DNA of 64,000 nt from Paracoccaceae bacterium (GCA_024236495.1 JACKKJ010000002.1:173501-237500); one strand, 5' to 3'; positions 33,574 through 42,826 are shown, counted from the first letter of the stretch. A program made the numbers and translations. Notes: generated by a model from the sequence alone, not told the origin.

Positions 33574-34947
33574 TCAGGCGAAAAGTTCGGTCAGGACTTC
33601 GTCGAAAGCGCCGACAAGACGGTCGATCTGGCGTTTCTTCGTCGCCGGGCTGACAAGCATCATGTTGTGGAAGGGCGCAATAAGGCAGCCGCGATTGAGA
33701 AGGCCGGTATGCACCGCGGCCTCGACTTCATGCAGATGGGCGGCAGCGGCTTCGGTGCCGTTCTTCAGCGGGCCGGGCGCGCAGATGAATTCGACCCGCG
33801 CGCCGACCCGGACGACGTGCCAGGGCGCCTTGTGCTTTTCGATCGCCGCCGCAAGGCCCGCATGCAGCCGCGCCGCGCCCTTTTCCATACGGCCATAGTT
33901 CCGGTCGGTCATGACCTCCGACAGGTTCGCGACCAGGCAGGCGAACTGCATCGGGTTTGCCGACAGCGTGGTGCCCATGCCCGAGTGCCCCGAGGGGCGC
34001 GCGTCGTCATAGGCGCGGAATGCTGACGCCACTTTCGGACGCAGTCCCCAGACGGCAGTGGGCATGCCACCCGCCACGCACTTGCCGACGACGAAGATAT
34101 CCGGGTCCAGCCCGTGAACGCCCGTATAGCCGCCAAGGCCGGAAGAAATCGTATGGGTCTCGTCGATGATGAGAAGCGCGCCGTACTTCGTCGCCAGATC
34201 GCGCAGCCCCTGGTGGAAGCCTGGCGCAGGCAGGACCATGCAGGAATTCGTCATCACGGGTTCGGTCAGGATCGCCGCGACGTCACCGCGTGCCAGCGCC
34301 GCCTCGACGCCGGCAAGATCATTGAATTCACACGAAACCGCCAGCGTCGAAAGGTCCGTGACCTGCCCGACAAGCCCGGGGCGCGCGCGCGTCGCGCCTT
34401 CGTGCAGCTCCACCATCGCGTCGTCGACGGTGCCGTGATAGCAGCCGTTGAAGACCAGAACCCTGGGGCGGCCCGTCACCGCGCGGGCCACGCGCAGCGC
34501 AAACCGGTTGGCGTCCGTCGCGGTGGTGGCGATCTGCCAGCGGAAATCGCCGAACCGTTCGGTCAGAAGCCGCCCGGCCTTCAGTGCCGCTTCGGTCGGC
34601 AGCATGTAGGTCAGCCCGTTGCGCGCCTGCTTGCGGATCGCCTTGGCGACCGGCTTGGGGGAATGACCGAACATCGACCCTGTGTCACCCAGGCAGAAAT
34701 CGTCGATCCCGTAGCCGTCCAGATCGGTCAGCCGCGCGCCGGACGCCTCGGTGACGAGCATCGGGAACGGCATCGGCCAGTCCCGCATCCAGTGCATCGG
34801 AACGCCGTCCAGATAGGTGTCAGCGCCCTTTTCAAGCGCCTTGCGAGTCTTCGGGCGGGACGCGGCAAACCGCCGATGTTCGCGGTCGGCGAAAGCTTGC
34901 AGACGGGCGGCGTTCACGCCGGCGATCGTGTCGGATTTCGGGGCCAT
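33574..34947 (-). CDS. Class III PLP-dependent aminotransferase (glutamate-1-semialdehyde aminomutase-like)
   Basis: 457 residues. PLP-binding features: GDTGSMFGHSPKPVAKAI, ATTATDANRFALRVARA, FNGCYHGTVDDAMVE, LLIIDETHTISSG with the PLP Asp replaced in the usual D-E-T form, and the Schiff-base lysine in VVGKCVAGGMPTAVWG. Resembles HemL-like aminotransferases found beside glutamine-synthetase-like genes in Rhodobacterales. AGGAG lies before the ATG at 34947; the frame extends to 35016 but into the promoter palindrome. First gene of a two-gene operon; amine substrate unknown. Confidence 0.83.
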   Translation of the reverse strand: MAPKSDTIAGVNAARLQAFADREHRRFAASRPKTRKALEKGADTYLDGVPMHWMRDWPMPFPMLVTEASGARLTDLDGYGIDDFCLGDTGSMFGHSPKPVAKAIRKQARNGLTYMLPTEAALKAGRLLTERFGDFRWQIATTATDANRFALRVARAVTGRPRVLVFNGCYHGTVDDAMVELHEGATRARPGLVGQVTDLSTLAVSCEFNDLAGVEAALARGDVAAILTEPVMTNSCMVLPAPGFHQGLRDLATKYGALLIIDETHTISSGLGGYTGVHGLDPDIFVVGKCVAGGMPTAVWGLRPKVASAFRAYDDARPSGHSGMGTTLSANPMQFACLVANLSEVMTDRNYGRMEKGAARLHAGLAAAIEKHKAPWHVVRVGARVEFICAPGPLKNGTEAAAAHLHEVEAAVHTGLLNRGCLIAPFHNMMLVSPATKKRQIDRLVGAFDEVLTELFA

Positions 34948-34984
34948 GCGACTCTCCTGAAAAGTCGCCCTGCTTGTCGCAATA

Positions 34985-34996
34985 TTTTGATCAAAA
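34985..34996. promoter_or_regulatory. Perfect 12-base palindrome in the aminotransferase promoter
   Basis: TTTTGATCAAAA centred about 43 bases before the ATG at 34947, in an A/T-rich patch unlike its surroundings. Candidate binding site for a dimeric regulator. Confidence 0.5.
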
Positions 34997-35064
34997 ATAA
35001 AGAGGCATTGCAGCACACTGCCCTGTGGCCGGGCAAGGCCCCGAATCCCCGACCGCCGGCCGCG

Positions 35065-35826
35065 TCAGACGGCAAGCGCCAATAGAACCGCCCAGCCGGC
35101 GATTTCCCCCGATTGCTGCATCGCCCCCAGAACGTCGCCGGTCTGCCCGCCGATCTGGCGCAGGGCAAGCGCCCCGACGGCAAGCGCCGCAAGCGCGATC
35201 GCAAGCGACAGCGCGATCGCCGGGAAGACACCGAGCGGCAGCAGCGCCGCGATGCCGATGGCCAGGGCGGGCAGGACAGGCATCCCAGCCCCGGCGGCCG
35301 CCCGGCCAAGTCCGTCCGCGCGCGCGGCCGGCATCAGCGCCAGTGCGGCGGGCATCGTCGCGCGGCTGGCGGCCGCGATGGCGACAAGCGCCCAGCCGGC
35401 GCCGGCGGGAACAAGTGCCGCAATGGCAGCGGCCCGAAAACCAAGCGAAAGGACCAGCGCGATGACGCCATAGCTGCCGACGCGGCTGTCGCGCATGATC
35501 TCCAGCTTGCGTTCACGGGTGACCCCGCCGCCGAACCCGTCGGCAAGATCGGCCAGACCGTCCTCGTGCATGGCACCGGAGGCAAGTATGAGGGCCGCGA
35601 GCGCGAGGATCGCGGCCGCAGGGGCGGGCAGGCCAAGAACAAGCGCAAGGCCAAGGACAAAGGCCGCGATCGCCCCGACGACAGCCCCGGCCAGTGGCCA
35701 GGCCCAGGTCGAGGCCGACATGGGCGGTACCGGCCCTTCGATCCGGCCCGCTGGCAGACGTGTCAGAAGCATCAGGGCCAGCCGCGCCTCGTCAAGCCGC
35801 CGCGCAGGGCCCCGATCGCCGGTCAT
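35065..35826 (-). CDS. cobS: Adenosylcobinamide-GDP ribazoletransferase (cobalamin synthase)
   Basis: 253 residues, polytopic. Joins alpha-ribazole (phosphate) to AdoCbi-GDP at the membrane. LALMLLTRLPAGRIEGPVP, GAMHEDGLADLADGFGGG with its metal-binding acidic residues, MRDSRVGSYGVIALVLSLGF and GGQTGDVLGA are diagnostic. Starts in the cobT stop (ATGA). Known as cobV in Pseudomonas naming. Note the chelatase subunit also called CobS is a different protein and is not here. Confidence 0.93.
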   Translation of the reverse strand: MTGDRGPARRLDEARLALMLLTRLPAGRIEGPVPPMSASTWAWPLAGAVVGAIAAFVLGLALVLGLPAPAAAILALAALILASGAMHEDGLADLADGFGGGVTRERKLEIMRDSRVGSYGVIALVLSLGFRAAAIAALVPAGAGWALVAIAAASRATMPAALALMPAARADGLGRAAAGAGMPVLPALAIGIAALLPLGVFPAIALSLAIALAALAVGALALRQIGGQTGDVLGAMQQSGEIAGWAVLLALAV

Positions 35827-36842
35827 GCCTCGGAAACCCCGGCCTCGCCGAAGGTCGCCATGCCGTTGTGGCAGGCCAGCGCCGCGCGCAGGATGCCCAG
35901 CGCCAGCGCCGCACCGGACCCTTCGCCCAGGCGCATGTCGAACTCGAGGACCGGCCGCTTGTGGATCGCCGCAAGAAGCTTGCGATGGCCGGGTTCGGCC
36001 GAAACGTGCCCGACCAGGCAATGATCCAGAAGCCGCTTGTCGGCGGCGTAAAGCACGGCGGCCGCAGCCGTGCAGATGAAGCCGTCAAGGATCACCGGGA
36101 TACGCGCCGCGCGCGCGGCAAGAACCGCCCCGCAGATCGCCGCCTGTTCGCGGCCGCCCAGGGCGGCAAGTACTGCCATCGGGTCGTTCAGGATCCCTTC
36201 GTGCCGCTTCAGCCCGCGTTCGATGGCGTCGACCTTGCGGGTGATCCCGGCCTTGTCGGACCCGGTACCCGGGCCGACCCATTCCGCCACCGGCCCGCCG
36301 AAACAGGCCGAGGCCAGGGCCGCCGCCACTGTGGAGTTGCCGATGCCCATTTCGCCGAGGATCAGAACGTCAGCGCCGTCGTCGACCGCAGATGCGCCCT
36401 GCCAGAAAGCGTCCAGGCAATCGGTTTCCGACATCGCCGGACCTTCGGTGAAATCGCCGGTCGGGCGGCCGAGTTCCAGGGCGATGACGGTCAGATCCGC
36501 GCCGTTCACCGCGCAAAGCTGGTTGATCGCTGCCCCGCCGCGTTCGAAGTTCGCCACCATCTGCGCGGTGACCTCCTGCGGATAGGGATTGACCCCCTGC
36601 GCACAGACCCCGTGATTGCCCGCGAACACAAGCGCCTGCGCCCGCCAGATTTCGGGCCGTGCGGTGCCGCGCCATCCGGCCATGAACTCGGCAAGCTGCT
36701 CAAGCCGCCCCAGCGACCCCGGCGGCTTGGTCAGCGAATTCTGCCGGTCTCGGGCGGCGTCGGCGGCCGCCTTGTCCAGTGCGGGCAGAGTATCGGCAAG
36801 CACGGGGATGTCTGCCAGCGCGGCGATTTCAGGAAGGCTCAT
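35823..36842 (-). CDS. cobT: Nicotinate-nucleotide-dimethylbenzimidazole phosphoribosyltransferase
   Basis: 339 residues. Transfers phosphoribose from NaMN to the lower ligand DMB, giving alpha-ribazole phosphate. NSLTKPPGSLGRLEQLAEFM, VFAGNHGVCAQGVNPYPQEV, LGEMGIGNSTVAAALA, and DMRLGEGSGAALAL with the catalytic glutamate. Follows cobU by one base and overlaps cobS. Called cobU in Pseudomonas naming. Confidence 0.95.
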   Translation of the reverse strand: MSLPEIAALADIPVLADTLPALDKAAADAARDRQNSLTKPPGSLGRLEQLAEFMAGWRGTARPEIWRAQALVFAGNHGVCAQGVNPYPQEVTAQMVANFERGGAAINQLCAVNGADLTVIALELGRPTGDFTEGPAMSETDCLDAFWQGASAVDDGADVLILGEMGIGNSTVAAALASACFGGPVAEWVGPGTGSDKAGITRKVDAIERGLKRHEGILNDPMAVLAALGGREQAAICGAVLAARAARIPVILDGFICTAAAAVLYAADKRLLDHCLVGHVSAEPGHRKLLAAIHKRPVLEFDMRLGEGSGAALALGILRAALACHNGMATFGEAGVSEA

Positions 36843-36843
36843 G

Positions 36844-37350
36844 TCATTTCACTTTCAGTGGCAGACCTGAGACGGCAAGGATGACCTCATCCGATGCCGC
36901 CGCAATCCATTGGTTAAGAAGTCCCGCGGCATCGCGAAACTCGCGCGCCAGACGGTTGTCGGGCACGATTCCGCCACCCACCTCGTTCGTCACGAGGATG
37001 ACCGGATCCGTCTGCCTGGGCAAGGCGCGGGCCAGGGATTGCCCCGCCGCGCGCCAGTCATGGTCGCCCAGCATGAGGTTCGACAACCAAAGCGTCAGGC
37101 AGTCGACCAGCCGCGGCCCCTGACCGTCGGTCGCCTCAAGCGCGCCGACAAGATCAATGGGTTCGTGGCGGGTCACCCATTCGGCCCCGCGACGCGCCTG
37201 ATGCAGGGCGACGCGGCCGGCCATTTCGGCATCGCGCACCTCGGCGGTGGCGATATAGACGGCACGCGGCCCCAGGCCCAGCGCCTTTGTCTCGGCGATG
37301 CCGCTTTTGCCCGATCGGGCGCCCCCGGTGATGAGTATCGTCTTGCCCAT
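36844..37350 (-). CDS. cobU: Adenosylcobinamide kinase / AdoCbi-phosphate guanylyltransferase
   Basis: 168 residues. Bifunctional nucleotide-loop enzyme. Walker A ITGGARSGKSGIAETKA, YIATAEVRDAEMAGRVALHQ with the guanylylated histidine region, TLWLSNLM and VTNEVGGGIVPDNRLAREFR. First gene of cobU-cobT-cobS; 51 bases from the divergent phosphatase gene. Called cobP in Pseudomonas naming. Confidence 0.95.
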   Translation of the reverse strand: MGKTILITGGARSGKSGIAETKALGLGPRAVYIATAEVRDAEMAGRVALHQARRGAEWVTRHEPIDLVGALEATDGQGPRLVDCLTLWLSNLMLGDHDWRAAGQSLARALPRQTDPVILVTNEVGGGIVPDNRLAREFRDAAGLLNQWIAAASDEVILAVSGLPLKVK

Positions 37351-37401
37351 GGTCCGGTCTCAAAGCAGAAACGGGCCCGTCACGAAAGAGGGAATGCGAC
37401 G

Positions 37402-37980
37402 GTGGACAGCAGCCGAGCGACAGAGCTGATCCTGATACGGCATGCGCCCGCGATCACCGGCGGGCGGCTTTGCGGGCGAACCGATGTTGCGGCCGATCTG
37501 GGCGATGGGCCGGCGGTCGATGCGCTGCGCCACATGCTGGGCGAACCCGACCATGTCTGGTGCAGCCCGGCCTTGCGATGCCGCCAGACGTTGAACGCGC
37601 TTTGGCCCGGCAAGGTCGCGCGGGAAGATGGCGCGCTTTGGGAACAGCACTTCGGCGAATGGGAGGGCCGCGCCCACGCGGACATCCCGGACATCGGCCC
37701 CCTGAGCGGGCAGGCGCTGGCGGCCCATCGCCCCCCGTCCGGTGAAAGCTTTGTCGATCTGTGCCGGCGCGCGGGCCCGGCGATCGAACGCGCGGCGGAC
37801 CATCCGGGCAGGGTCGCCATCGTCGCCCATGCGGGGATCGTGCGTGCCGCCCTTGCCCTTGCGCTTGGGGATCCCGCCGCGGCGCTGGTCTTCGATGTTT
37901 CGCCGCTGTCGGCCACCCGCCTTCGACCGCTGCCGGGCAAGGCGTTTGGCGTCATCTCGGTCAACTGGACCCCGCAATGA
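37402..37980 (+). CDS. cobC: Histidine phosphatase, probable alpha-ribazole phosphatase
   Basis: 192 residues from a GTG preceded by AGAGGGA. Catalytic ILIRHAPAITGGRLCGRTD (RHG-type phosphohistidine), WCSPALRCRQTLNAL, GEWEGRAHADIP and VAHAGIVRAAL. Removes the phosphate from alpha-ribazole phosphate or from the cobalamin phosphate. Its place at the head of bluE-cbiB-decarboxylase-bluB supports a cobalamin role. I use the enteric symbol cobC; the Rhodobacter counterpart has, as I recall, also been called bluF. The open frame continues upstream into cobU antisense and is not used. Confidence 0.85.
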   Translation: MDSSRATELILIRHAPAITGGRLCGRTDVAADLGDGPAVDALRHMLGEPDHVWCSPALRCRQTLNALWPGKVAREDGALWEQHFGEWEGRAHADIPDIGPLSGQALAAHRPPSGESFVDLCRRAGPAIERAADHPGRVAIVAHAGIVRAALALALGDPAAALVFDVSPLSATRLRPLPGKAFGVISVNWTPQ

Positions 37981-38792
37981 ATCCCCACGCGGTCCGGATC
38001 GCGGGTCACTTCGGCGAATTGCTGCAAGGACGGCTGGGGGCCGACGGGCCGGTCGCGCTGGTGACGCTGCCCTGCCCGGAGCTGGCGGTGACAGGCACAT
38101 TCCGGCCCGGTCCGGGATTCGGCGTACATGGCCGGGGCCAGCGTCTGATCACGCCCGACCGCGCCCGCCGCTTCCTGCAGGCGCTTGGCCTGGTGCCGCG
38201 GGGGCGGTTTCTTCTGCGGGCGGCGATGCCGGTCGGGGGCGGTGCCGGCGCATCGACCGCGGCGCTTGTCGCGCTGGCCCGCCTTGCGGGGTCGGACGCC
38301 GCGCCCGAGGTGGTTGCAAGGGCCTGCATCGCCGCCGAAGGCGCCAGCGACCCGACGATGTTCGCCAGGCCGGAGCGGCTGCTTTGGGCGTCGCGGCAGG
38401 GTCGTGTCCTTGACCGGACCCCGGCCCTGCCCAGGTTCGAGGTGGTGGGCGGCTTTCTTGGCCCGATGCGGCGTACCGACCCGGCTGATCAGGCGTTTGC
38501 CGATATCGGCGATCTCTGGCCCCGGTGGCGTCGCGCGGTCGACGCGGGCGATCTTGCCGCGCTTGCGGGCCTGAGCGGCGAGGCGGCCCGGCGCACGCTG
38601 GCACGGCGCGGCCCGGCGGAAGATCCGACCGGATGGCTGGCGCGGCGCCTTGGGGCGCTTGGCCATGCGATTGCCCATACCGGAGCGGCGCGTGCCCTGC
38701 TATTTGCGCCCGGAACGGTCCCCGAGGACTGGGCTGCCTGCCTGCGGGCGGCCGGCCTTCGCGGACTGATCCGGTTTCGGGCGGGGGGATGA
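37977..38792 (+). CDS. bluE: L-threonine kinase, GHMP family (BluE/PduX-like)
   Basis: 271 residues. Phosphorylates threonine for the aminopropanol arm of cobalamin. GHMP motif 2, MPVGGGAGASTAALVALARL (about 83-102), is the ATP loop; N-terminal IAGHFGELLQGRL matches motif 1; AEGASDPTMF is the PduX-like substrate region. Starts in the phosphatase stop (ATGA). Next genes use its product: decarboxylase and CbiB. Confidence 0.88.
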   Translation: MNPHAVRIAGHFGELLQGRLGADGPVALVTLPCPELAVTGTFRPGPGFGVHGRGQRLITPDRARRFLQALGLVPRGRFLLRAAMPVGGGAGASTAALVALARLAGSDAAPEVVARACIAAEGASDPTMFARPERLLWASRQGRVLDRTPALPRFEVVGGFLGPMRRTDPADQAFADIGDLWPRWRRAVDAGDLAALAGLSGEAARRTLARRGPAEDPTGWLARRLGALGHAIAHTGAARALLFAPGTVPEDWAACLRAAGLRGLIRFRAGG

Positions 38793-39742
38793 CAATGTCG
38801 GCGATGATCGTGGCGCTTCTGATCGATACAGGCCTTGGCTGGCCCGCGGCGATCTTTCGTGCCATCGGCCACCCGGTCACCTGGATCGGTCGGCTGATCG
38901 GCAAGCTTGACGACTGGCTCAACCTTGAGCAAGCGCAGCCCTGGCAGCGCCGCCTTGCCGGATTGATTGCCGCTCTGGCGGTGATCGGGCTTGCGGTCGA
39001 GACCGCCCTTGTCCTGCGCGGCCTTCTGCCGGGGGGGCTGACCGGCACCCTTCTCGAAGGGCTGCTGATCTGGCCCTTCCTTGCGGTCAGGTCGCTGCAC
39101 GATCACGTCATGGCGGTTGCGCGTCCGCTTGCCCTTGGGGATATGGACCGCGCACGAGGTGCGGTGGCGATGATCGTGGGGCGCGACCCCGACAGCCTGG
39201 ACGAAGCGGGCGTGGCGCGCGCCGCGATGGAAAGCCTGGCCGAAAACGCATCCGACGGGGTCGTCGCGCCCTGGTTCTGGGGGATGGTGTTCGGCCTGCC
39301 GGGCATCGTCGGCTACAAGGCGATCAACACGCTCGATTCAATGATCGGGCACCGGACCCCGCGCCACGAGGCCTTCGGCTGGGCCGCGGCGCGCATCGAC
39401 GATGTCGCCAATCTGATCCCCGCGCGCCTGACCGGGCTGATCTTTGCCGGCGTGTCGGGACGTTGGCGTCCGGCCCTCGCGGTGATGGCCCGCGACGCGC
39501 ACCACCACCGGTCTCCGAACGCCGGTTGGCCCGAGGCCGCCATGGCGGGCGCGCTTGGTGTACGCCTGTCCGGCCCGCGCGTCTATGCCGACCGGATCGC
39601 CGAAGAACCCTGGGTCAACGCCGGCGCCCCCGACCCGAAGCCCGCCGACCTCCTGCGGGGTCTCCGGGTCTATCGCCAGGCCGTCGCGGCGATCCTCGCC
39701 GCCACGATCCTGTTCGCGGCGCTGGCGGCGCTTTGGTCATGA
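38789..39742 (+). CDS. cbiB: Adenosylcobinamide-phosphate synthase
   Basis: 317 residues, polytopic. Attaches aminopropanol phosphate to adenosylcobyric acid at the membrane. LLIDTGLGWPAAIFRAIGHP, WPFLAVRSLHDHV, SLAENASDGVVAPWFWG, YKAINTLDSMIGHR and HHHRSPNAGWPEAAMAGALG are family motifs. Called cobD in Pseudomonas naming. Overlaps bluE and the decarboxylase by four bases each. Confidence 0.95.
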   Translation: MTMSAMIVALLIDTGLGWPAAIFRAIGHPVTWIGRLIGKLDDWLNLEQAQPWQRRLAGLIAALAVIGLAVETALVLRGLLPGGLTGTLLEGLLIWPFLAVRSLHDHVMAVARPLALGDMDRARGAVAMIVGRDPDSLDEAGVARAAMESLAENASDGVVAPWFWGMVFGLPGIVGYKAINTLDSMIGHRTPRHEAFGWAAARIDDVANLIPARLTGLIFAGVSGRWRPALAVMARDAHHHRSPNAGWPEAAMAGALGVRLSGPRVYADRIAEEPWVNAGAPDPKPADLLRGLRVYRQAVAAILAATILFAALAALWS

Positions 39743-40713
39743 GGGATCATGGCGGGAACCTCGACGATGCGCTGGCGATCCACGGCGGAACAGCCGGGGA
39801 CTGGATCGACCTGTCGACCGGCATCAACCGCGTGCCCTACCCCCTGCCGCCCATCCCCGCATCGGCCTGGACCGATCTGCCCCGCCGAAGCGCGGTCGAA
39901 CGCCTGATCCGGGCTGCGGCCGAAGTCTACCGGACGGGTGCGGCGATCCTGCCCGTCGCCGGTGCGCAGGCGGCCATCCAGATGATCCCGCGCCTCACCG
40001 CCCCGGGCCGCGCGCGCATCCTGGGCCCCACCTACAACGAACACGCCGCCGCGCTCAGCCAGGCGGGCTGGCAGGTCGAGGACGTCGGCACGGCAGAGGC
40101 CCTTGCCGGGGCGGATCTTGCGGTCATCGTCAATCCCAACAACCCCGACGGACGGCGTCTTTTGCCCGACTGCCTGCGGTCGATTGCAGGCCAGGTCGGC
40201 CGCCTGGTCGTCGACGAAAGCTTCGCCGATCCCTGCCCGGACATCTCTGTCGCGGCGCAGGCGGGCCAGCAGGGGATTGTCGTCTTGCGATCCTTCGGCA
40301 AGTTCTACGGCCTTGCCGGGGTGCGCCTTGGCTTCGTCCTGGCAGCGACGGCGGATATCGCGGCCTTGCGGGACATGGCTGGTCCCTGGCCGGTTTCCGG
40401 CGCCGCGATCGAGGTCGGATGCAGGGCGCTGGCGGACCATCGCTGGGCGGAAGAGACGACCGGGCGGCTGGTGGGCGATGCCGCAAGGCTCGATTCGCTG
40501 GCCCGGGCGGCTGGCTGGGCCTGCCTCGGGGGGACGACGCTGTTTCGCCTTTACGAAACGGGCGATGCGGATCGGGCGCAGGCTAGGCTCGCGCGGTTCC
40601 GGATCTGGTCGCGGCGCTTTCCCTATGCGCGAGGGTGGCTGCGCCTTGGCCTGCCCGGCGCGCCGGCGGAATGGGCGCGCGTCGAAACGGCGCTTTCACA
40701 CTGGGGGAGATGA
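39739..40713 (+). CDS. cobD: Threonine-phosphate decarboxylase (PLP)
   Basis: 324 residues. Fold-type I aminotransferase-like enzyme that makes (R)-1-amino-2-propanol phosphate. DLSTGINRVPYPLPPIP, VVNPNNPDGR-like IVNPNNPDGRRLL, VDESFADPCPD (PLP aspartate), and the Schiff-base lysine in LRSFGKFYGLAGVRLGF. I use the Salmonella name cobD; the Pseudomonas name is cobC. Overlaps cbiB by four bases; its own stop abuts bluB. Confidence 0.93.
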   Translation: MRDHGGNLDDALAIHGGTAGDWIDLSTGINRVPYPLPPIPASAWTDLPRRSAVERLIRAAAEVYRTGAAILPVAGAQAAIQMIPRLTAPGRARILGPTYNEHAAALSQAGWQVEDVGTAEALAGADLAVIVNPNNPDGRRLLPDCLRSIAGQVGRLVVDESFADPCPDISVAAQAGQQGIVVLRSFGKFYGLAGVRLGFVLAATADIAALRDMAGPWPVSGAAIEVGCRALADHRWAEETTGRLVGDAARLDSLARAAGWACLGGTTLFRLYETGDADRAQARLARFRIWSRRFPYARGWLRLGLPGAPAEWARVETALSHWGR

Positions 40714-41336
40714 TGCAGTTCACGGCAGCGGAGGCCGAGACGCTGAAGACGATCCTGCGCTGGCGGCGCGACGTTCGCCACTTCCGCAGCGATCCGGTGC
40801 CCGAGGCCGTACTCGACCGGCTGAGACAGACGATGGCCGCCGCACCCTCGGTCGGCAACGCACGGCCCTGGCGCGTCTTGCGGGTGCAGGACAAGACCCT
40901 GCGCGCCGCCGTCCGTGCCGAATTCGAACGCTGCAACAGCGAGGCCGCCCTGGCCTATGACGGCGAGACGCGCACGGAATATGCACGGCTGAAGCTATCG
41001 GGCCTTGATGCCGCGCCCGAACAGCTGGCGGTCTTCACCGAAACCGAGCCCGCGGCGGGGCGCGGCCTGGGCCGGCGCACGATGCCCGAAACGCTTCATC
41101 AATCGACAGCCATGGCGATCCATACGCTCTGGCTGGCCGCGCGGGCCGAAAACCTTGGCCTCGGCATGGTATCGATCCTCGACCCCGGCAGGATGGAAGG
41201 GCTTCTGGCGGTTCCGCCGGGATGGGAGTTCAGCGCCTATATCTGCCTTGGCTGGCCGGCCTTCTGCGATGACACGCCGCTTCTGCACAGGACCGGCTGG
41301 CAGGAAAACCGGCCGACGGACTGGACGATCCGCTGA
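40713..41336 (+). CDS. bluB: 5,6-dimethylbenzimidazole synthase BluB
   Basis: 207 residues. Oxygen-dependent flavin destructase that turns reduced FMN into DMB, so this organism makes its lower ligand aerobically. Nitroreductase-like fold: LRWRRDVRHFRSDPVPE, AAAPSVGNARPWRVLRV, SEAALAYDGETRTEYARLKL and LGLGMVSILDPGRM. An ATG three bases earlier (40710) is also possible; GGGGGAG lies just before both. Convergent with cobQ with nine bases between. Confidence 0.95.
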   Translation: MQFTAAEAETLKTILRWRRDVRHFRSDPVPEAVLDRLRQTMAAAPSVGNARPWRVLRVQDKTLRAAVRAEFERCNSEAALAYDGETRTEYARLKLSGLDAAPEQLAVFTETEPAAGRGLGRRTMPETLHQSTAMAIHTLWLAARAENLGLGMVSILDPGRMEGLLAVPPGWEFSAYICLGWPAFCDDTPLLHRTGWQENRPTDWTIR

Positions 41337-41345
41337 CCGCCACGC

Positions 41346-42788
41346 TCACCGCGCCAGCGCGAGAAGCCCCGGGATATCCAGATGCCGTTCCATATGGTCG
41401 GCAAGCGCATCAAGCGTCGCCTCGACCCCCGCGCCGTAGCTTGTGGCCGAAGTCCCGCCCAGCGCCGCAAGATACGCCGCGCGAAACGCATCGCCGGCGA
41501 ACATGCCGTGCAGGTAGCTGCCCGAAATGCGCCCGTCGGCGGAAACGGCGCCCTCGGGCTTGCCGTCGACATGGGCAAAGGGCCGCCCGGTATCACGCCC
41601 GCCCGTACGGCCGATGTGAATCTCGTAACCCTCCATCGGCGTACCGGTCGCCGCGTGAACGGCACGGGTCCGCGTCAGGCGCTTGTCGGGCGTCATGACC
41701 GTATCGACCTCCAGAAGGCCAAGCCCCGGCGTCTCGCCCGCCGCGCCCTCGATCCCCTCGGGGTCGGAGATCGTCCGGCCCAGCATCTGGTAGCCGCCGC
41801 AAATGCCCAGAACATGACCGCCCCGGCGGACATGCGCGGCCAGATCCACGTCCCACCCCTGGCCGCGCAGAAACGCCAGGTCGCCGCGCGTCGATTTCGA
41901 CCCTGGAAGGATCACCAGGTCGGTATCCCCCGGAATCGGCTGACCCGCGCGCACCATCGTCAGGCCGACCGAGGGTTCCTGCGCCAGCGGATCGAGATCG
42001 TCGAAATTCGCGATCCGCGAGAGGACCAGACAGGCGACCCTTGTCGGCCCGCCCGATGACGCCGACCGCAGGTCCAGCGCATCTTCGGCCGGAAGCTTCG
42101 CGGCGTCGGCGAAATAGGGCAGCACGCCGAAGCCGCGCCAGCCGGTCCGGGCCTCGATCAGCCGGTAGCCGTCGTCGAAAAGGGTGGGATCGCCACGGAA
42201 CTTGTTGATGAGGAACCCTTCGACCATCTCCGCGTCCAGAGGGTCCAGCACGGCCTGCGTTCCGACGACCTGCGCGATGACCCCGCCCCGGTCGATGTCG
42301 CCAGCAAGCACCACCGGCACGCCCGCCGCCCGCGCGAAGCCCATGTTCGCGATGTCGCCCTTGCGCAGGTTGACCTCCGCCGGGCTGCCCGCGCCCTCGA
42401 CGATCACCAGATCATGCGCCGCCCGGAGCCGCCCGAAGCTGTCCAGAACCGCCGTCAGAAGCTGCGGCTTCAGCGCCGCGTAGTCGCGCGCGCGCACCGT
42501 CGCGAGGCGGCGGCCGCACACCACGACCTGCGCACCGGTATCCGTCTCGGGCTTGAGGAGGACGGGGTTCATGTCGGTATGCGGCACGATCCCCGAGGCC
42601 AGCGCCTGCAGGGCCTGCGCCCGACCGATCTCTCCGCCGTCGGCGGTCACGGCGGCGTTGTTCGACATGTTCTGCGGCTTGAACGGCGCCACCGAAATCC
42701 CGCGCCGGCGCGCCGCCCGGCACAGACCGGCCACCAAAAGCGACTTGCCGACATTCGAGCCGCAGCCCTGGATCATCAAAGCCGGCAA
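41346..42788 (-). CDS. cobQ: Cobyric acid synthase
   Basis: 480 residues from a TTG start. Amidates four side chains of adenosylcobyrinate a,c-diamide. Synthetase P-loop MIQGCGSNVGKSLLVAGLCR, FKPQNMSNNAAVTADGGEIGRAQA, and a glutaminase domain with the cysteine in GHVLGICGGYQMLGR and His in SYLHGMF. TTG (42788) gives LPALMIQG and matches the family start with CAGGGGG upstream; the frame is open to 42890, but that stretch translates the palindromic repeat at 42827 and is not part of the enzyme. ATG 42776 is an alternative. Confidence 0.93.
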   Translation of the reverse strand: MPALMIQGCGSNVGKSLLVAGLCRAARRRGISVAPFKPQNMSNNAAVTADGGEIGRAQALQALASGIVPHTDMNPVLLKPETDTGAQVVVCGRRLATVRARDYAALKPQLLTAVLDSFGRLRAAHDLVIVEGAGSPAEVNLRKGDIANMGFARAAGVPVVLAGDIDRGGVIAQVVGTQAVLDPLDAEMVEGFLINKFRGDPTLFDDGYRLIEARTGWRGFGVLPYFADAAKLPAEDALDLRSASSGGPTRVACLVLSRIANFDDLDPLAQEPSVGLTMVRAGQPIPGDTDLVILPGSKSTRGDLAFLRGQGWDVDLAAHVRRGGHVLGICGGYQMLGRTISDPEGIEGAAGETPGLGLLEVDTVMTPDKRLTRTRAVHAATGTPMEGYEIHIGRTGGRDTGRPFAHVDGKPEGAVSADGRISGSYLHGMFAGDAFRAAYLAALGGTSATSYGAGVEATLDALADHMERHLDIPGLLALAR

Positions 42789-42826
42789 GATCGCCCCCTG
42801 CCGATCGAAGAACGGCACCTGCGGGA

